Both the position numbers and the translations under genes were made by a program. A stretch of DNA of 64,000 bases, from positions 372,001-436,000 of the forward strand of contig NZ_FSQW01000001.1 of the NCBI RefSeq assembly GCF_900128895.1, read 5' to 3'. This DNA comes from Parasphingorhabdus marina DSM 22363. GTDB taxonomy: Bacteria; Pseudomonadota; Alphaproteobacteria; Sphingomonadales; Sphingomonadaceae. The first letter of the stretch is position 1, and each line of letters begins with the position of its first letter. The notes beneath the pieces are model-generated. The model saw nothing but the letters and a program-made list of their open reading frames with translations, was not told the DNA's origin and did no database searches. Positions 53,239 through 60,435 of this stretch are shown here, piece by piece.

Positions 53239-54024
53239 ATGGAACCCTATCAGCCGCTGAGCCGTTCGATTGCAGGCAAGAAAGCCATTGTCACCGGCGC
53301 AGCCAGCGGCATGGGACGGGCCACCGCCCATTTGTTCGCCTCCGAAGGTGCACAGGTGGCGGTGACGGATCTGGATCAGGGCAAATGCGATGCCGTGGTA
53401 CAGGAGATCGCGGATGCCGGTTATGACGGTTCGGCGGATGCCTGGGCGCTGGACGTCAGCAATCCGGATGTCATCACCGCGGTTGTCGGCGATATTGCGC
53501 AGGCCTTTGGCGGGATCGACATTCTCGTCAACAATGCCGGGTTCGCGATTCCGGCCGATGTCGCCGAAGAGAGCTACGAGAAAGCCTGGTCGCCGACCCT
53601 CGAGGTTATGCTTTCCGCCCATCAGCGCATGATCCGCGCCGCCTTGCCGCACCTGCGCGAGGCCGAGCATCCCCGGATTGTCAATGTTGCGTCGACAGAG
53701 GGCCTCGGCGCTTCACCCGGCAACAGTCCCTATGTCGCGGCGAAACATGGCGTCATCGGCCTGACCCGCGGACTTGCCGTCGATCTGGGCCGCGAGGGCA
53801 TAACCGTCAATTGCATCTGCCCGGGTCCGATCCGCACCGGCATTACCGATGCCATTCCGGAAGAACATAAAACCATCTATGCCAAGCGGCGGGTGCCGCT
53901 GCGCCGCTATGCCATCCCGGAAGAAGTCGCACACATGACCCTGTCCTGTGTATTGCCGTCAGCCGCGTTCCTGACCGGCGCCGTCATCCCGGTGGACGGC
54001 GGACTGACCATCAAAAATGCCTGA
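53239..54024 (+). CDS. Short-chain dehydrogenase/reductase
   Basis: A 261-residue classical SDR: cofactor motif TGAASGMGRATA with Asp after the second strand (VTDLDQ), preferring NAD(H); NNAG; catalytic Ser in VASTEG; and YVAAK. The C-terminus has the usual FLTGAVIPVDGG. Together with the flavoprotein before it, the ACAD pairs and crotonases it probably oxidises a hydroxyacyl-type intermediate. Confidence 0.92.
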   Translation: MEPYQPLSRSIAGKKAIVTGAASGMGRATAHLFASEGAQVAVTDLDQGKCDAVVQEIADAGYDGSADAWALDVSNPDVITAVVGDIAQAFGGIDILVNNAGFAIPADVAEESYEKAWSPTLEVMLSAHQRMIRAALPHLREAEHPRIVNVASTEGLGASPGNSPYVAAKHGVIGLTRGLAVDLGREGITVNCICPGPIRTGITDAIPEEHKTIYAKRRVPLRRYAIPEEVAHMTLSCVLPSAAFLTGAVIPVDGGLTIKNA

Positions 54025-54057
54025 CTGCCCGCCCATCGTCTTGAAGGAGATTGCCAC

Positions 54058-54738
54058 ATGATTACCCTCCACCATCTCGAATATTCGCAATCTTTCCGCA
54101 TTCTCTGGCTGCTCGAGGAACTGGGCACGGAATATGAGCTGAAGCTCTATAATCGCAATGCCGACAACAATCTCGCCCCCGATGCGTACAAGGCGCTCTC
54201 GCCGCTCGGTACCGCGCCGGTCATCACCGATGAAAACGGGCTGGTTCTCGCCGAGAGCAATGCGGTGATCGATTATATTCTCGACCAGCACCCGGACAGC
54301 CCGTTGCGCCCGGCCGGGGGGAGCCCGGAACGCGCCGACTATCTGTTCTGGTTCCATGCCTCAATCGGCAGCATGATGCCGATGCAGTTCATGGACGGGA
54401 TTTTCACCGTGCTGCAGAAACGCTCACCCTTTTTCCTCCGGCCGGTGATCAGTGCCGTGCTTGGACAGGCACAGAAGTTGCTGGTGCAGCCGCGGATGAC
54501 AACGATACTCGATCGTCTGGAGCATGATCTGGCCCGCCACAAATGGCTCGCGGGTGACCAGCTGACAGCAGCGGATATCACGATGAGCTATTGCATGGCT
54601 TCGGCAAAACAGCGGGGTTTTGTCAATGACAGCCGACCCGGCTGCATGCGCTGGCTTGAACAGATGGAAGCCACGCCGTCCTATCAGTCTGCGATGGCAA
54701 AAGACGGCCGCGAGACGATGGTCTTTTCCTTCGACTGA
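54058..54738 (+). CDS. Glutathione S-transferase
   Basis: A 226-residue GST. The thioredoxin-like N-terminal domain has YSQSFRILWLLEELGTEYEL with Ser as probable thiol-stabilising residue, and the glutathione-binding pair in LAESNAVIDYIL. An all-helical C-terminal domain includes HKWLAGDQLTAADITMSY. SD GAAGGAG. It is the last gene of the O1 transcript. Confidence 0.92.
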   Translation: MITLHHLEYSQSFRILWLLEELGTEYELKLYNRNADNNLAPDAYKALSPLGTAPVITDENGLVLAESNAVIDYILDQHPDSPLRPAGGSPERADYLFWFHASIGSMMPMQFMDGIFTVLQKRSPFFLRPVISAVLGQAQKLLVQPRMTTILDRLEHDLARHKWLAGDQLTAADITMSYCMASAKQRGFVNDSRPGCMRWLEQMEATPSYQSAMAKDGRETMVFSFD

Positions 54739-54824
54739 CTTTCCCCGGTGATCACAGGCCGAAGCCAGTGGCTCACTCGTCGAAACAGGTGCCGTGACCC
54801 GGTTTTTTCGCCTAGTTCGGCTTG

Positions 54825-55619
54825 ATGACCACCGCGACACCCATGCCAATGCAGCGCTGGCCGCTGCTGCTGCCCATTTTGCTGATCACGGCGACACTAT
54901 TGCTTTTCCGGATCGAAAAACTGTTGCCCGTGGAATCCCCCTTTGCTGGCGACATGATTCACAGCACCCTGCAATTCCTGCTGGGCTTTGGCGTTTTGTG
55001 GCTGCTGAAAGCATTCGGCCTGTTCGCGCAGACCGGTCTTCTCAGGCCCGTCCACGAGTGGCCCCGGCGCTGGCCGCTCGCGGTGATTCCGATGGCAATG
55101 ATCGGCCTGATCAACCTGTTGTCTGTCGAATGGAGCCAGTTGCAATTTGATTCCGTCCGGTTCGGCGGGTGGATCTATAACAGCCTGTCGACCGGCTTTT
55201 TCGAGGAAATCCTGCTGCGCGGATTCTGCTTCTACTATCTCTACCGGTGCTGGCAGGAACGGAAAAACGGCCTGCTGATGGCGGCCATCGCCCAGGCATT
55301 GATCTTCGGTCTTGCCCATCTGTCCAACCTGCAATCCGTCCCGGCTGGCGATGTCGTCCCGCAGGTCATCTACGCCACCCTGCTCGGCATCGGTTTCGCC
55401 GGAATCGCAGCCTATGCCGGCAGTATCTGGCCGGTCATGGGCGTCCATGCCTTTATCAACGCGATGGGCGACCTGAACAATTTCTTCGGACCCGACCTGC
55501 CGGACGAACCCGGAAGTCTGGCCAGTTATGCCGTCGCAATTGTCGTCATCTCCTGCGCATCGACCCTGCCCGGGCTGTACCTGCTCAGGCTGGCGCGTCA
55601 GAAAGCCGTTGCCTCCTGA
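54825..55619 (+). CDS. CPBP-family intramembrane metalloprotease
   Basis: A 264-residue membrane protein with seven or eight helices. Motifs: FFEEILLRGFCFYYLYR, IFGLAHLSNL, and GVHAFINAMGDLNNFF, giving the full Glu-Glu/His/His-Asn set of CPBP proteases. Substrate unknown. The start is uncertain (ATG at 54825, 54843 or 54849); no clear ribosome site. It is an independent gene inside the catabolic cluster, convergent with the hydrolase. Confidence 0.85.
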   Translation: MTTATPMPMQRWPLLLPILLITATLLLFRIEKLLPVESPFAGDMIHSTLQFLLGFGVLWLLKAFGLFAQTGLLRPVHEWPRRWPLAVIPMAMIGLINLLSVEWSQLQFDSVRFGGWIYNSLSTGFFEEILLRGFCFYYLYRCWQERKNGLLMAAIAQALIFGLAHLSNLQSVPAGDVVPQVIYATLLGIGFAGIAAYAGSIWPVMGVHAFINAMGDLNNFFGPDLPDEPGSLASYAVAIVVISCASTLPGLYLLRLARQKAVAS

Positions 55620-55622
55620 AGA

Positions 55623-56585
55623 TCAGTTCCAGAGGGCCAGCACGGATCGCAGCGCGGTGACGAAGGCCAGCGGCTGATCCAGCATCAGGTGGTGTTCCGC
55701 TTCGGGCACCGGGATCATCGGGATACGACCGCCACCCAGCTCACGCAGATAGGCAGCACTGTCGGAATCAAACAATTTGCTGTTTTCGCCATAAACAATC
55801 GCCAGCCGGTGTGGCAGATCGACAATCCGTTTTGGTGCTTCCAGCCATTTCGCCTGATCATTCTCGCTGCGATAAAAGACTTTGGGATCGAACTTCCAGG
55901 TCCATCCCCTCTGGTCGCCATCGTCCACCCGGCGCATCGAGTGCCAGGCCATATATTCCATCAGAAACGGGGTCTGCACATCCTGTTTTGGCGCCAGCAC
56001 AAATCGCCCGCGCGCGGTTTCATAATCCGGATAGATATTGTTCGGCTTGTCCGATTTGCCGGAACCGGGAGGCCCACCGCCGCCCTTGAAATGGGCCATC
56101 AGTTTTTCCGGACGCATGATCATCAGATCGCAGATGATCAGACCGCCAAATCGTTCCCCGGCCAGCTCCATGGCCGTGAGGGCCACACCCGATCCAAAAC
56201 TGTGTGCGATGATCTTGGGTTTTTCCGGACCCGAGAAAAGATCCAGCGCCTCGGCCAGCGCCACCATGTCTGCGGCGCGCTGCGCGCCCTCATATTCGGC
56301 GCCGATCTCGCTTTCCCCCATGCCGGCCAGATCATAGGCGATGATATCATGGTCCTCAGCCAGAAATGGCGCGATAAAAGCGAAGCAGCGAGCATGGGCG
56401 AGAAAGCCGTGGGTCAGCAGCAGGGGCGGCTTGCCGCGCGTTCCCCATCGGAAATAATGGACCTTGTGGCCGTTGACCTCGACAAAATCTTCCTTGCGCG
56501 GCACAGCCATCGCCTTGATGAACCACTCGGGGAGCTCATGTCCAGCCGCCCATTGATCAACAATATCGGTGCTGCCCGACGGCAT
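55623..56585 (-). CDS. Alpha/beta hydrolase
   Basis: A 320-residue alpha/beta-fold hydrolase. The oxyanion HGFLAHARCF, nucleophile Ser in IAHSFGSG, and catalytic His in VPEAEHHLMLDQP are in order. Length and N-terminal HYFRWG suggest a soluble epoxide-hydrolase/meta-cleavage-hydrolase-like enzyme; thioesterase or lactonase action on a CoA pathway intermediate is possible. The start ATG lies 4 bp after the Rid gene stop; a TTG at 56597 would overlap it. Confidence 0.88.
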   Translation of the reverse strand: MPSGSTDIVDQWAAGHELPEWFIKAMAVPRKEDFVEVNGHKVHYFRWGTRGKPPLLLTHGFLAHARCFAFIAPFLAEDHDIIAYDLAGMGESEIGAEYEGAQRAADMVALAEALDLFSGPEKPKIIAHSFGSGVALTAMELAGERFGGLIICDLMIMRPEKLMAHFKGGGGPPGSGKSDKPNNIYPDYETARGRFVLAPKQDVQTPFLMEYMAWHSMRRVDDGDQRGWTWKFDPKVFYRSENDQAKWLEAPKRIVDLPHRLAIVYGENSKLFDSDSAAYLRELGGGRIPMIPVPEAEHHLMLDQPLAFVTALRSVLALWN

Positions 56586-56589
56586 TGTA

Positions 56590-56988
56590 TCAGACAACCG
56601 CTATCGCCTCGATTTCGATCATCAGATCAGGGGCAGCCAGTGCCGAACAGCCGATCAGGGTAAAGGCGACCTGGTTGCCTCCCAGAAACTCAAGGATGGG
56701 ACCGAACGCCGCGTTCCCTTTCTCCTCCGTGTAATCGACCACAAAAGCGCGAGCGGAGACGATATTTTCCGGGCCGGCCCCCGCTGATTCCAGCGCTTTC
56801 CCGAGATTGGCACTCGCCAGCCTGGCCTGCTCCGCAATATTGTCAGGTGGCGGGTCTCCACCCGGCGTCCAGGCGACCTGGCCAGAGATGAAGATCATCT
56901 TGCCCGGCGTGCAGGTGGTAACCTGGGAATAGCCCATGGCCCCGGCATCCGGCAGCGTGTCGGGATTGATCCGTTCGATCTCCGCCAT
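56590..56988 (-). CDS. Rid-family protein lacking the RidA deaminase arginine
   Basis: A 132-residue YjgF/YER057c/UK114-fold protein: MIFISGQVAWTPGGDPPPDN, ARLASANLGKALESAGAG, and EIEAIAVV at the end. RidA enamine deaminases have an Arg in the ARLPKD segment before EIEAIA; here the equivalent is SALAAPD with no Arg. It therefore belongs to the Rid subfamilies (Rid4-7 type) without that activity, which often sit with catabolic genes. It starts 2 bp after the crotonase gene. Confidence 0.88.
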   Translation of the reverse strand: MAEIERINPDTLPDAGAMGYSQVTTCTPGKMIFISGQVAWTPGGDPPPDNIAEQARLASANLGKALESAGAGPENIVSARAFVVDYTEEKGNAAFGPILEFLGGNQVAFTLIGCSALAAPDLMIEIEAIAVV

Positions 56989-56990
56989 GG

Positions 56991-57749
56991 CTATTTGCCT
57001 TTCCAGTTCGGTTTGCGTTTCTCGGCAAAGGCAAGAGAACCTTCGCGTGCATCTTCCGATGTGAACAGAGGTCCCATGATCTCTGCCTGCTTCTTCCAGG
57101 CTTCTTCACTGGTCCAGTCGTAGCTTTCATTGATAATCTTCTTGGTCGCTTTCAGCGCCAGCGGACCATTGGCGGCCACGGTCGCTGCCAGCTCCACCGC
57201 CGCGTCCAGCGCCGGACCATCGGTCAGGCGGTTGACAAAGCCAACATCATAGGCCCGCTGGGCGGAGAAAAACTCTCCGGTCAGCGCCAGCTCCATCGCG
57301 ACTCGCTTGCCGACCAGTTGCTGCAATTTGATCACACCGCCCGCAGCCGCCACAAGGCTGCGCTTCACTTCGGGAATACCGAATTTCGCCTTGTCATTGG
57401 CGACGCAGAGATCACAGGCCAGAGCCAGTTCCATTCCGCCAGCCAACGCATAGCCTTCCACCGCCGCAATCAAGGGTTTTTCCGGACCCTTCTCGGTGAT
57501 GCCACCAAATCCATAGCCCTTTACCGAAGGCGTTTCGCCGCGCAAAAAACCCTTCAGATCCATGCCCGAACAGAAGGTCCCGCCAGCGCCGGTCAGGATC
57601 CCCGCGTTGAGACTGTTGTCATTGTCGAGCTGTTCCATCGCCGCACGAATGCCTTCGGCGGCAGCCTTGGTCATCGCGTTCTTGGCCTCGGGCCGGTTAA
57701 TGGTGACGATGATGAAACCGTCCTGAATATCGGTGAGTACTTCTGACAT
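56991..57749 (-). CDS. Enoyl-CoA hydratase (canonical active site)
   Basis: A 252-residue crotonase. Both hydratase glutamates are in place: GGMELALACD and GIPEV, in addition to the oxyanion loops FCSGMDLKGF and AAAGGVI. It should hydrate 2-enoyl-CoA. AAAAGGAG is an excellent ribosome site. It heads a minus-strand operon with the Rid-family and alpha/beta-hydrolase genes; its promoter region contains operator-like repeats. Confidence 0.93.
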   Translation of the reverse strand: MSEVLTDIQDGFIIVTINRPEAKNAMTKAAAEGIRAAMEQLDNDNSLNAGILTGAGGTFCSGMDLKGFLRGETPSVKGYGFGGITEKGPEKPLIAAVEGYALAGGMELALACDLCVANDKAKFGIPEVKRSLVAAAGGVIKLQQLVGKRVAMELALTGEFFSAQRAYDVGFVNRLTDGPALDAAVELAATVAANGPLALKATKKIINESYDWTSEEAWKKQAEIMGPLFTSEDAREGSLAFAEKRKPNWKGK

Positions 57750-57779
57750 GGTCTTCTCCTTTTAAGAGGGTTACAAAGT

Positions 57780-57859
57780 TGACACCCTGTCACCCTTTGA
57801 TTTTCATTCTATCCACCTGACTTAAAACGTTTTTCATGGCCTCGTCGGCGGGTGACAGG
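57780..57859. promoter_or_regulatory. Operator-like palindrome and distal inverted copy before the hydratase operon
   Basis: TGACA-CCC-TGTCA (57780-57792) is a 13-bp palindrome 31 bp before the hydratase start. CCTGTCACCC (57786-57795) also has a perfect inverted partner GGGTGACAGG at 57850-57859, 54 bp away. Two sites of this kind could bind a dimer each and form a repression loop. Nothing else is seen in this ~190-bp gap. Confidence 0.5.
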
Positions 57860-57939
57860 TTGCAATCCGTTTTTCCAGCCCCGTCTGTAACTTCTTCGGC
57901 CGCCTTTATGGCCACCTATGATGAAGTAGGACAGGTGCA

Positions 57940-59064
57940 TCAATCAAACAGCAATCCGGCCAGCTTGGACCGCTGATAGGCGGCATCACCGATCAGCGCG
58001 CCCTTGAATATCGCCTGTCGCCGATACAGCTGGGCATCGCAGTCATGGGTGAAACCAAAGGCACCGTGGAACTGGATGCCGCGATCGGCGGCCTGCGCAT
58101 AGCTGCTGTGCGCCTGCGCCGCCGCCATCCGTACGGCCACTTCACCGCGTCCTTGCTCGCTGAAACTGTGCGCCGCGCTGTAGAGATGCGTGCGCGCCTT
58201 TTCATATTCGACATAATTGTCGACCGTCGGATGCTTGAGCGCCTGATAGCTGCCGATGATCTTGTCGAACTGCTTGCGGGTTTTCAGATATTCCAGCGTG
58301 TAATCGATCACCGCCTGTGTTCCGCCGGTCATTTCCGCCGCGTGGATCAGCCCCGCAGCCAGCTCGATCTTTTCGACCGTTTCGCGGGTGCGGGAACCAT
58401 CGAGCAGCGCATCCGCGGGCACGGATATTCCATCCAGAGTCAGTTCAAAGCTGCGTGCCGTTTCGTCGATAATTTCTTCGCGGCGCAGCGCATTATCGCC
58501 CACAGCAGACCGTTCGATGAGGACGAAACGCACGGCATCGTCCACCTTGACGCTGGCGATGATCACTGCGGCGCTATCCGCCCAGAGGACCAGCTGTTTC
58601 TTGCCCGACAGCTTGATCTGGTCCCCGTCGACCACACCCGTACAGGCGATATTGGTCAGATCCCAGTCGCCATTATCTTCCCGCAGCGCCAGCGTGGCTG
58701 CTGCGCCTTCGGCAATTTTCGGCAGCCATGCCGCCTGCTGCGCTTCATTGCCGCCGGCGAGCAATGCCTGCGCCGCGAGCGTTGTTGTGCCGAACGGCGT
58801 GTTCATCAGATTGCGGCCCATCTGCTCGGCAATCGGCACCACTTCGGCCATCGACAGGCCAACCCCGCCATGCGCTTCCGGAATGGCAATGGCCAGCCAG
58901 CCGAGTTCGCCGATCTCCTGCCAAACCGCGGGATCATAGCCGAGATCTTCCTCAATCAGCGCCCGCACCTTTTCGATCGGGCTCTTGTCGCGACAGAAAT
59001 TCGTCGCGACGTCCAGCAGTTCAATTTGTTCTTCGGTCGTGCCGATAGTGCCGAGATTGTCCAT
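57940..59064 (-). CDS. Acyl-CoA dehydrogenase, probable partner subunit
   Basis: A 374-residue acyl-CoA dehydrogenase family protein with GGVGLSMAEVVPIAEQMGRN near the front and, at the end, HGAFGFTHDCDAQLYRRQAI. The C-terminal region is like the smaller subunits of heteromeric FadE enzymes and lacks the GGTSE-type segment of the catalytic subunit. It begins 15 bp after the next ACAD gene on the same strand, forming the second ACAD pair of the cluster. Confidence 0.91.
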   Translation of the reverse strand: MDNLGTIGTTEEQIELLDVATNFCRDKSPIEKVRALIEEDLGYDPAVWQEIGELGWLAIAIPEAHGGVGLSMAEVVPIAEQMGRNLMNTPFGTTTLAAQALLAGGNEAQQAAWLPKIAEGAAATLALREDNGDWDLTNIACTGVVDGDQIKLSGKKQLVLWADSAAVIIASVKVDDAVRFVLIERSAVGDNALRREEIIDETARSFELTLDGISVPADALLDGSRTRETVEKIELAAGLIHAAEMTGGTQAVIDYTLEYLKTRKQFDKIIGSYQALKHPTVDNYVEYEKARTHLYSAAHSFSEQGRGEVAVRMAAAQAHSSYAQAADRGIQFHGAFGFTHDCDAQLYRRQAIFKGALIGDAAYQRSKLAGLLFD

Positions 59065-59079
59065 GATTTGTCTTTCTGA

Positions 59080-60294
59080 TCAGCGAGTCTTGGGCAGGCC
59101 AAGCGCATGTTCGGCCACGATATTGCGCTGGATCTCGGACGTTCCGCCGCCGATTGTGGCGGAGAAACTGTTGAGATAGGAGCGGTGCCAGTAGCCGTCA
59201 TCCACGGCATTTTTATCCCCGACATAATAGCCGGCCTTCGTCCCCTGGAAGCCCAGGGAGAATTCGGTCAGTTCGCGGATCAGCTCGGTGCGTGCCAGCT
59301 TGTTCATCAGCGGCAGACCCATCGGCTTGTCCTGCATCAGCTGCGGCATCCGGCGACGGGTATTGTTGAGATTGAGCGCCTGGATATCGATCATATATTG
59401 CGTCATCTTGTCACGCATGACCGGATCATCGAGCAGCGGTTTGCCATTGCGCATCGAGTTTTTCGCGAGCTCGACAATCTGCATCACGTCCAGTTCTTTG
59501 ACGAAATAACCGCCAACCGGCTTGACCTTCGCGCCGCGCTCATATTCCAGCGTCTTCATCGCCATTTTCCAGCCTTCGCCTTCCTCGCCAAACAGGCAGT
59601 CGGCAGAGATGCGCGCATCGGTGAAGAAGCACTGAACGAAACCATATTCGCCAGTCAGCTTCTTGATCCGGCTGGTGGTAATGCCGTCCACCTTCATCGG
59701 GTTCAGGAAGAAGCTGAGACCAGCATATTTGTTCGGCGCATCGAAATCGGTCCGCGCGAGCAGGATCATGTATTTCGCCCGGTCGCCCAAAGAGGTCCAG
59801 ATTTTCGAGCCGTTGAGGACATACTCGTCCCCGTCTCGGACGGCCTTGAGCTGGGCATTGCCGAGGTCACTGCCATGCTCCGGTTCGGAGAAACCCTGGC
59901 ACCAGATATCCTCGGCGCTGAGCATTGGCTTGATGAATTTCTGTTTTTGCTCTTCGGTACCCAGATCGAGGATCAGCGGTCCGGCCCAGCCATTGCCGAT
60001 GGCGTTGATCATGATCGGCGCGTCATGTTTCTTCATCATGCGGGTGGCCACGCGCTGGAAATCCATGTGCATGCCGCCGCCGCCATATTCCTTTGGCCAG
60101 CTCGCGCCGAGATAGCCGGCTTCATAAACCTTGCGCTGCCAGTCGCGGAGGAAATCAAACTGCTGGTCAGTCGACACTTCCATGAAGGTAAGCGGCAGCA
60201 TGAACCCGGGATCCTGGACCGTATTCTCGCGGAACCAGGCATCGGCGGCTTCGCCATATTCCTTCAGCTCGGCTGCACTCGGTTTCTCGGCCAT
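59080..60294 (-). CDS. Acyl-CoA dehydrogenase, probable catalytic subunit
   Basis: A 404-residue FadE-type flavoprotein. Signatures: WCQGFSEPEHGSDLGNAQLK, VLNGSKIWTSLGDRAKYMIL, and the C-terminal IGGGTSEIQRNIVAEHALGL. TCAGGAGCG lies before the ATG. It is divergent from the molybdoenzyme gene, and the palindrome O2 lies in the shared promoter region. Confidence 0.93.
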   Translation of the reverse strand: MAEKPSAAELKEYGEAADAWFRENTVQDPGFMLPLTFMEVSTDQQFDFLRDWQRKVYEAGYLGASWPKEYGGGGMHMDFQRVATRMMKKHDAPIMINAIGNGWAGPLILDLGTEEQKQKFIKPMLSAEDIWCQGFSEPEHGSDLGNAQLKAVRDGDEYVLNGSKIWTSLGDRAKYMILLARTDFDAPNKYAGLSFFLNPMKVDGITTSRIKKLTGEYGFVQCFFTDARISADCLFGEEGEGWKMAMKTLEYERGAKVKPVGGYFVKELDVMQIVELAKNSMRNGKPLLDDPVMRDKMTQYMIDIQALNLNNTRRRMPQLMQDKPMGLPLMNKLARTELIRELTEFSLGFQGTKAGYYVGDKNAVDDGYWHRSYLNSFSATIGGGTSEIQRNIVAEHALGLPKTR

Positions 60295-60376
60295 GATCTC
60301 GCTCCTGAAAATCTCTTATCAATAGGGCCAGTGGCAGCTGGCGCCACGCTTCCCTAATCTGGGAATCAACGACCTG

Positions 60377-60392
60377 TTAATTGAACGATTAA
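60377..60392. promoter_or_regulatory. Inverted repeat TTAATTGAACGATTAA, candidate operator O2
   Basis: Shares with the palindrome at 52156-52171 the arms TTAAT/ATTAA, the 6-bp spacing and the CG before the right arm. It lies in the 141-bp gap between the divergent ACAD gene (start 60294) and the molybdoenzyme (start 60436), so one bound regulator could control both directions. Confidence 0.6.
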
Positions 60393-60435
60393 AAATGAAA
60401 AAGCAATGGTCGGAAATATCAGTCCGGAGAGAGAA

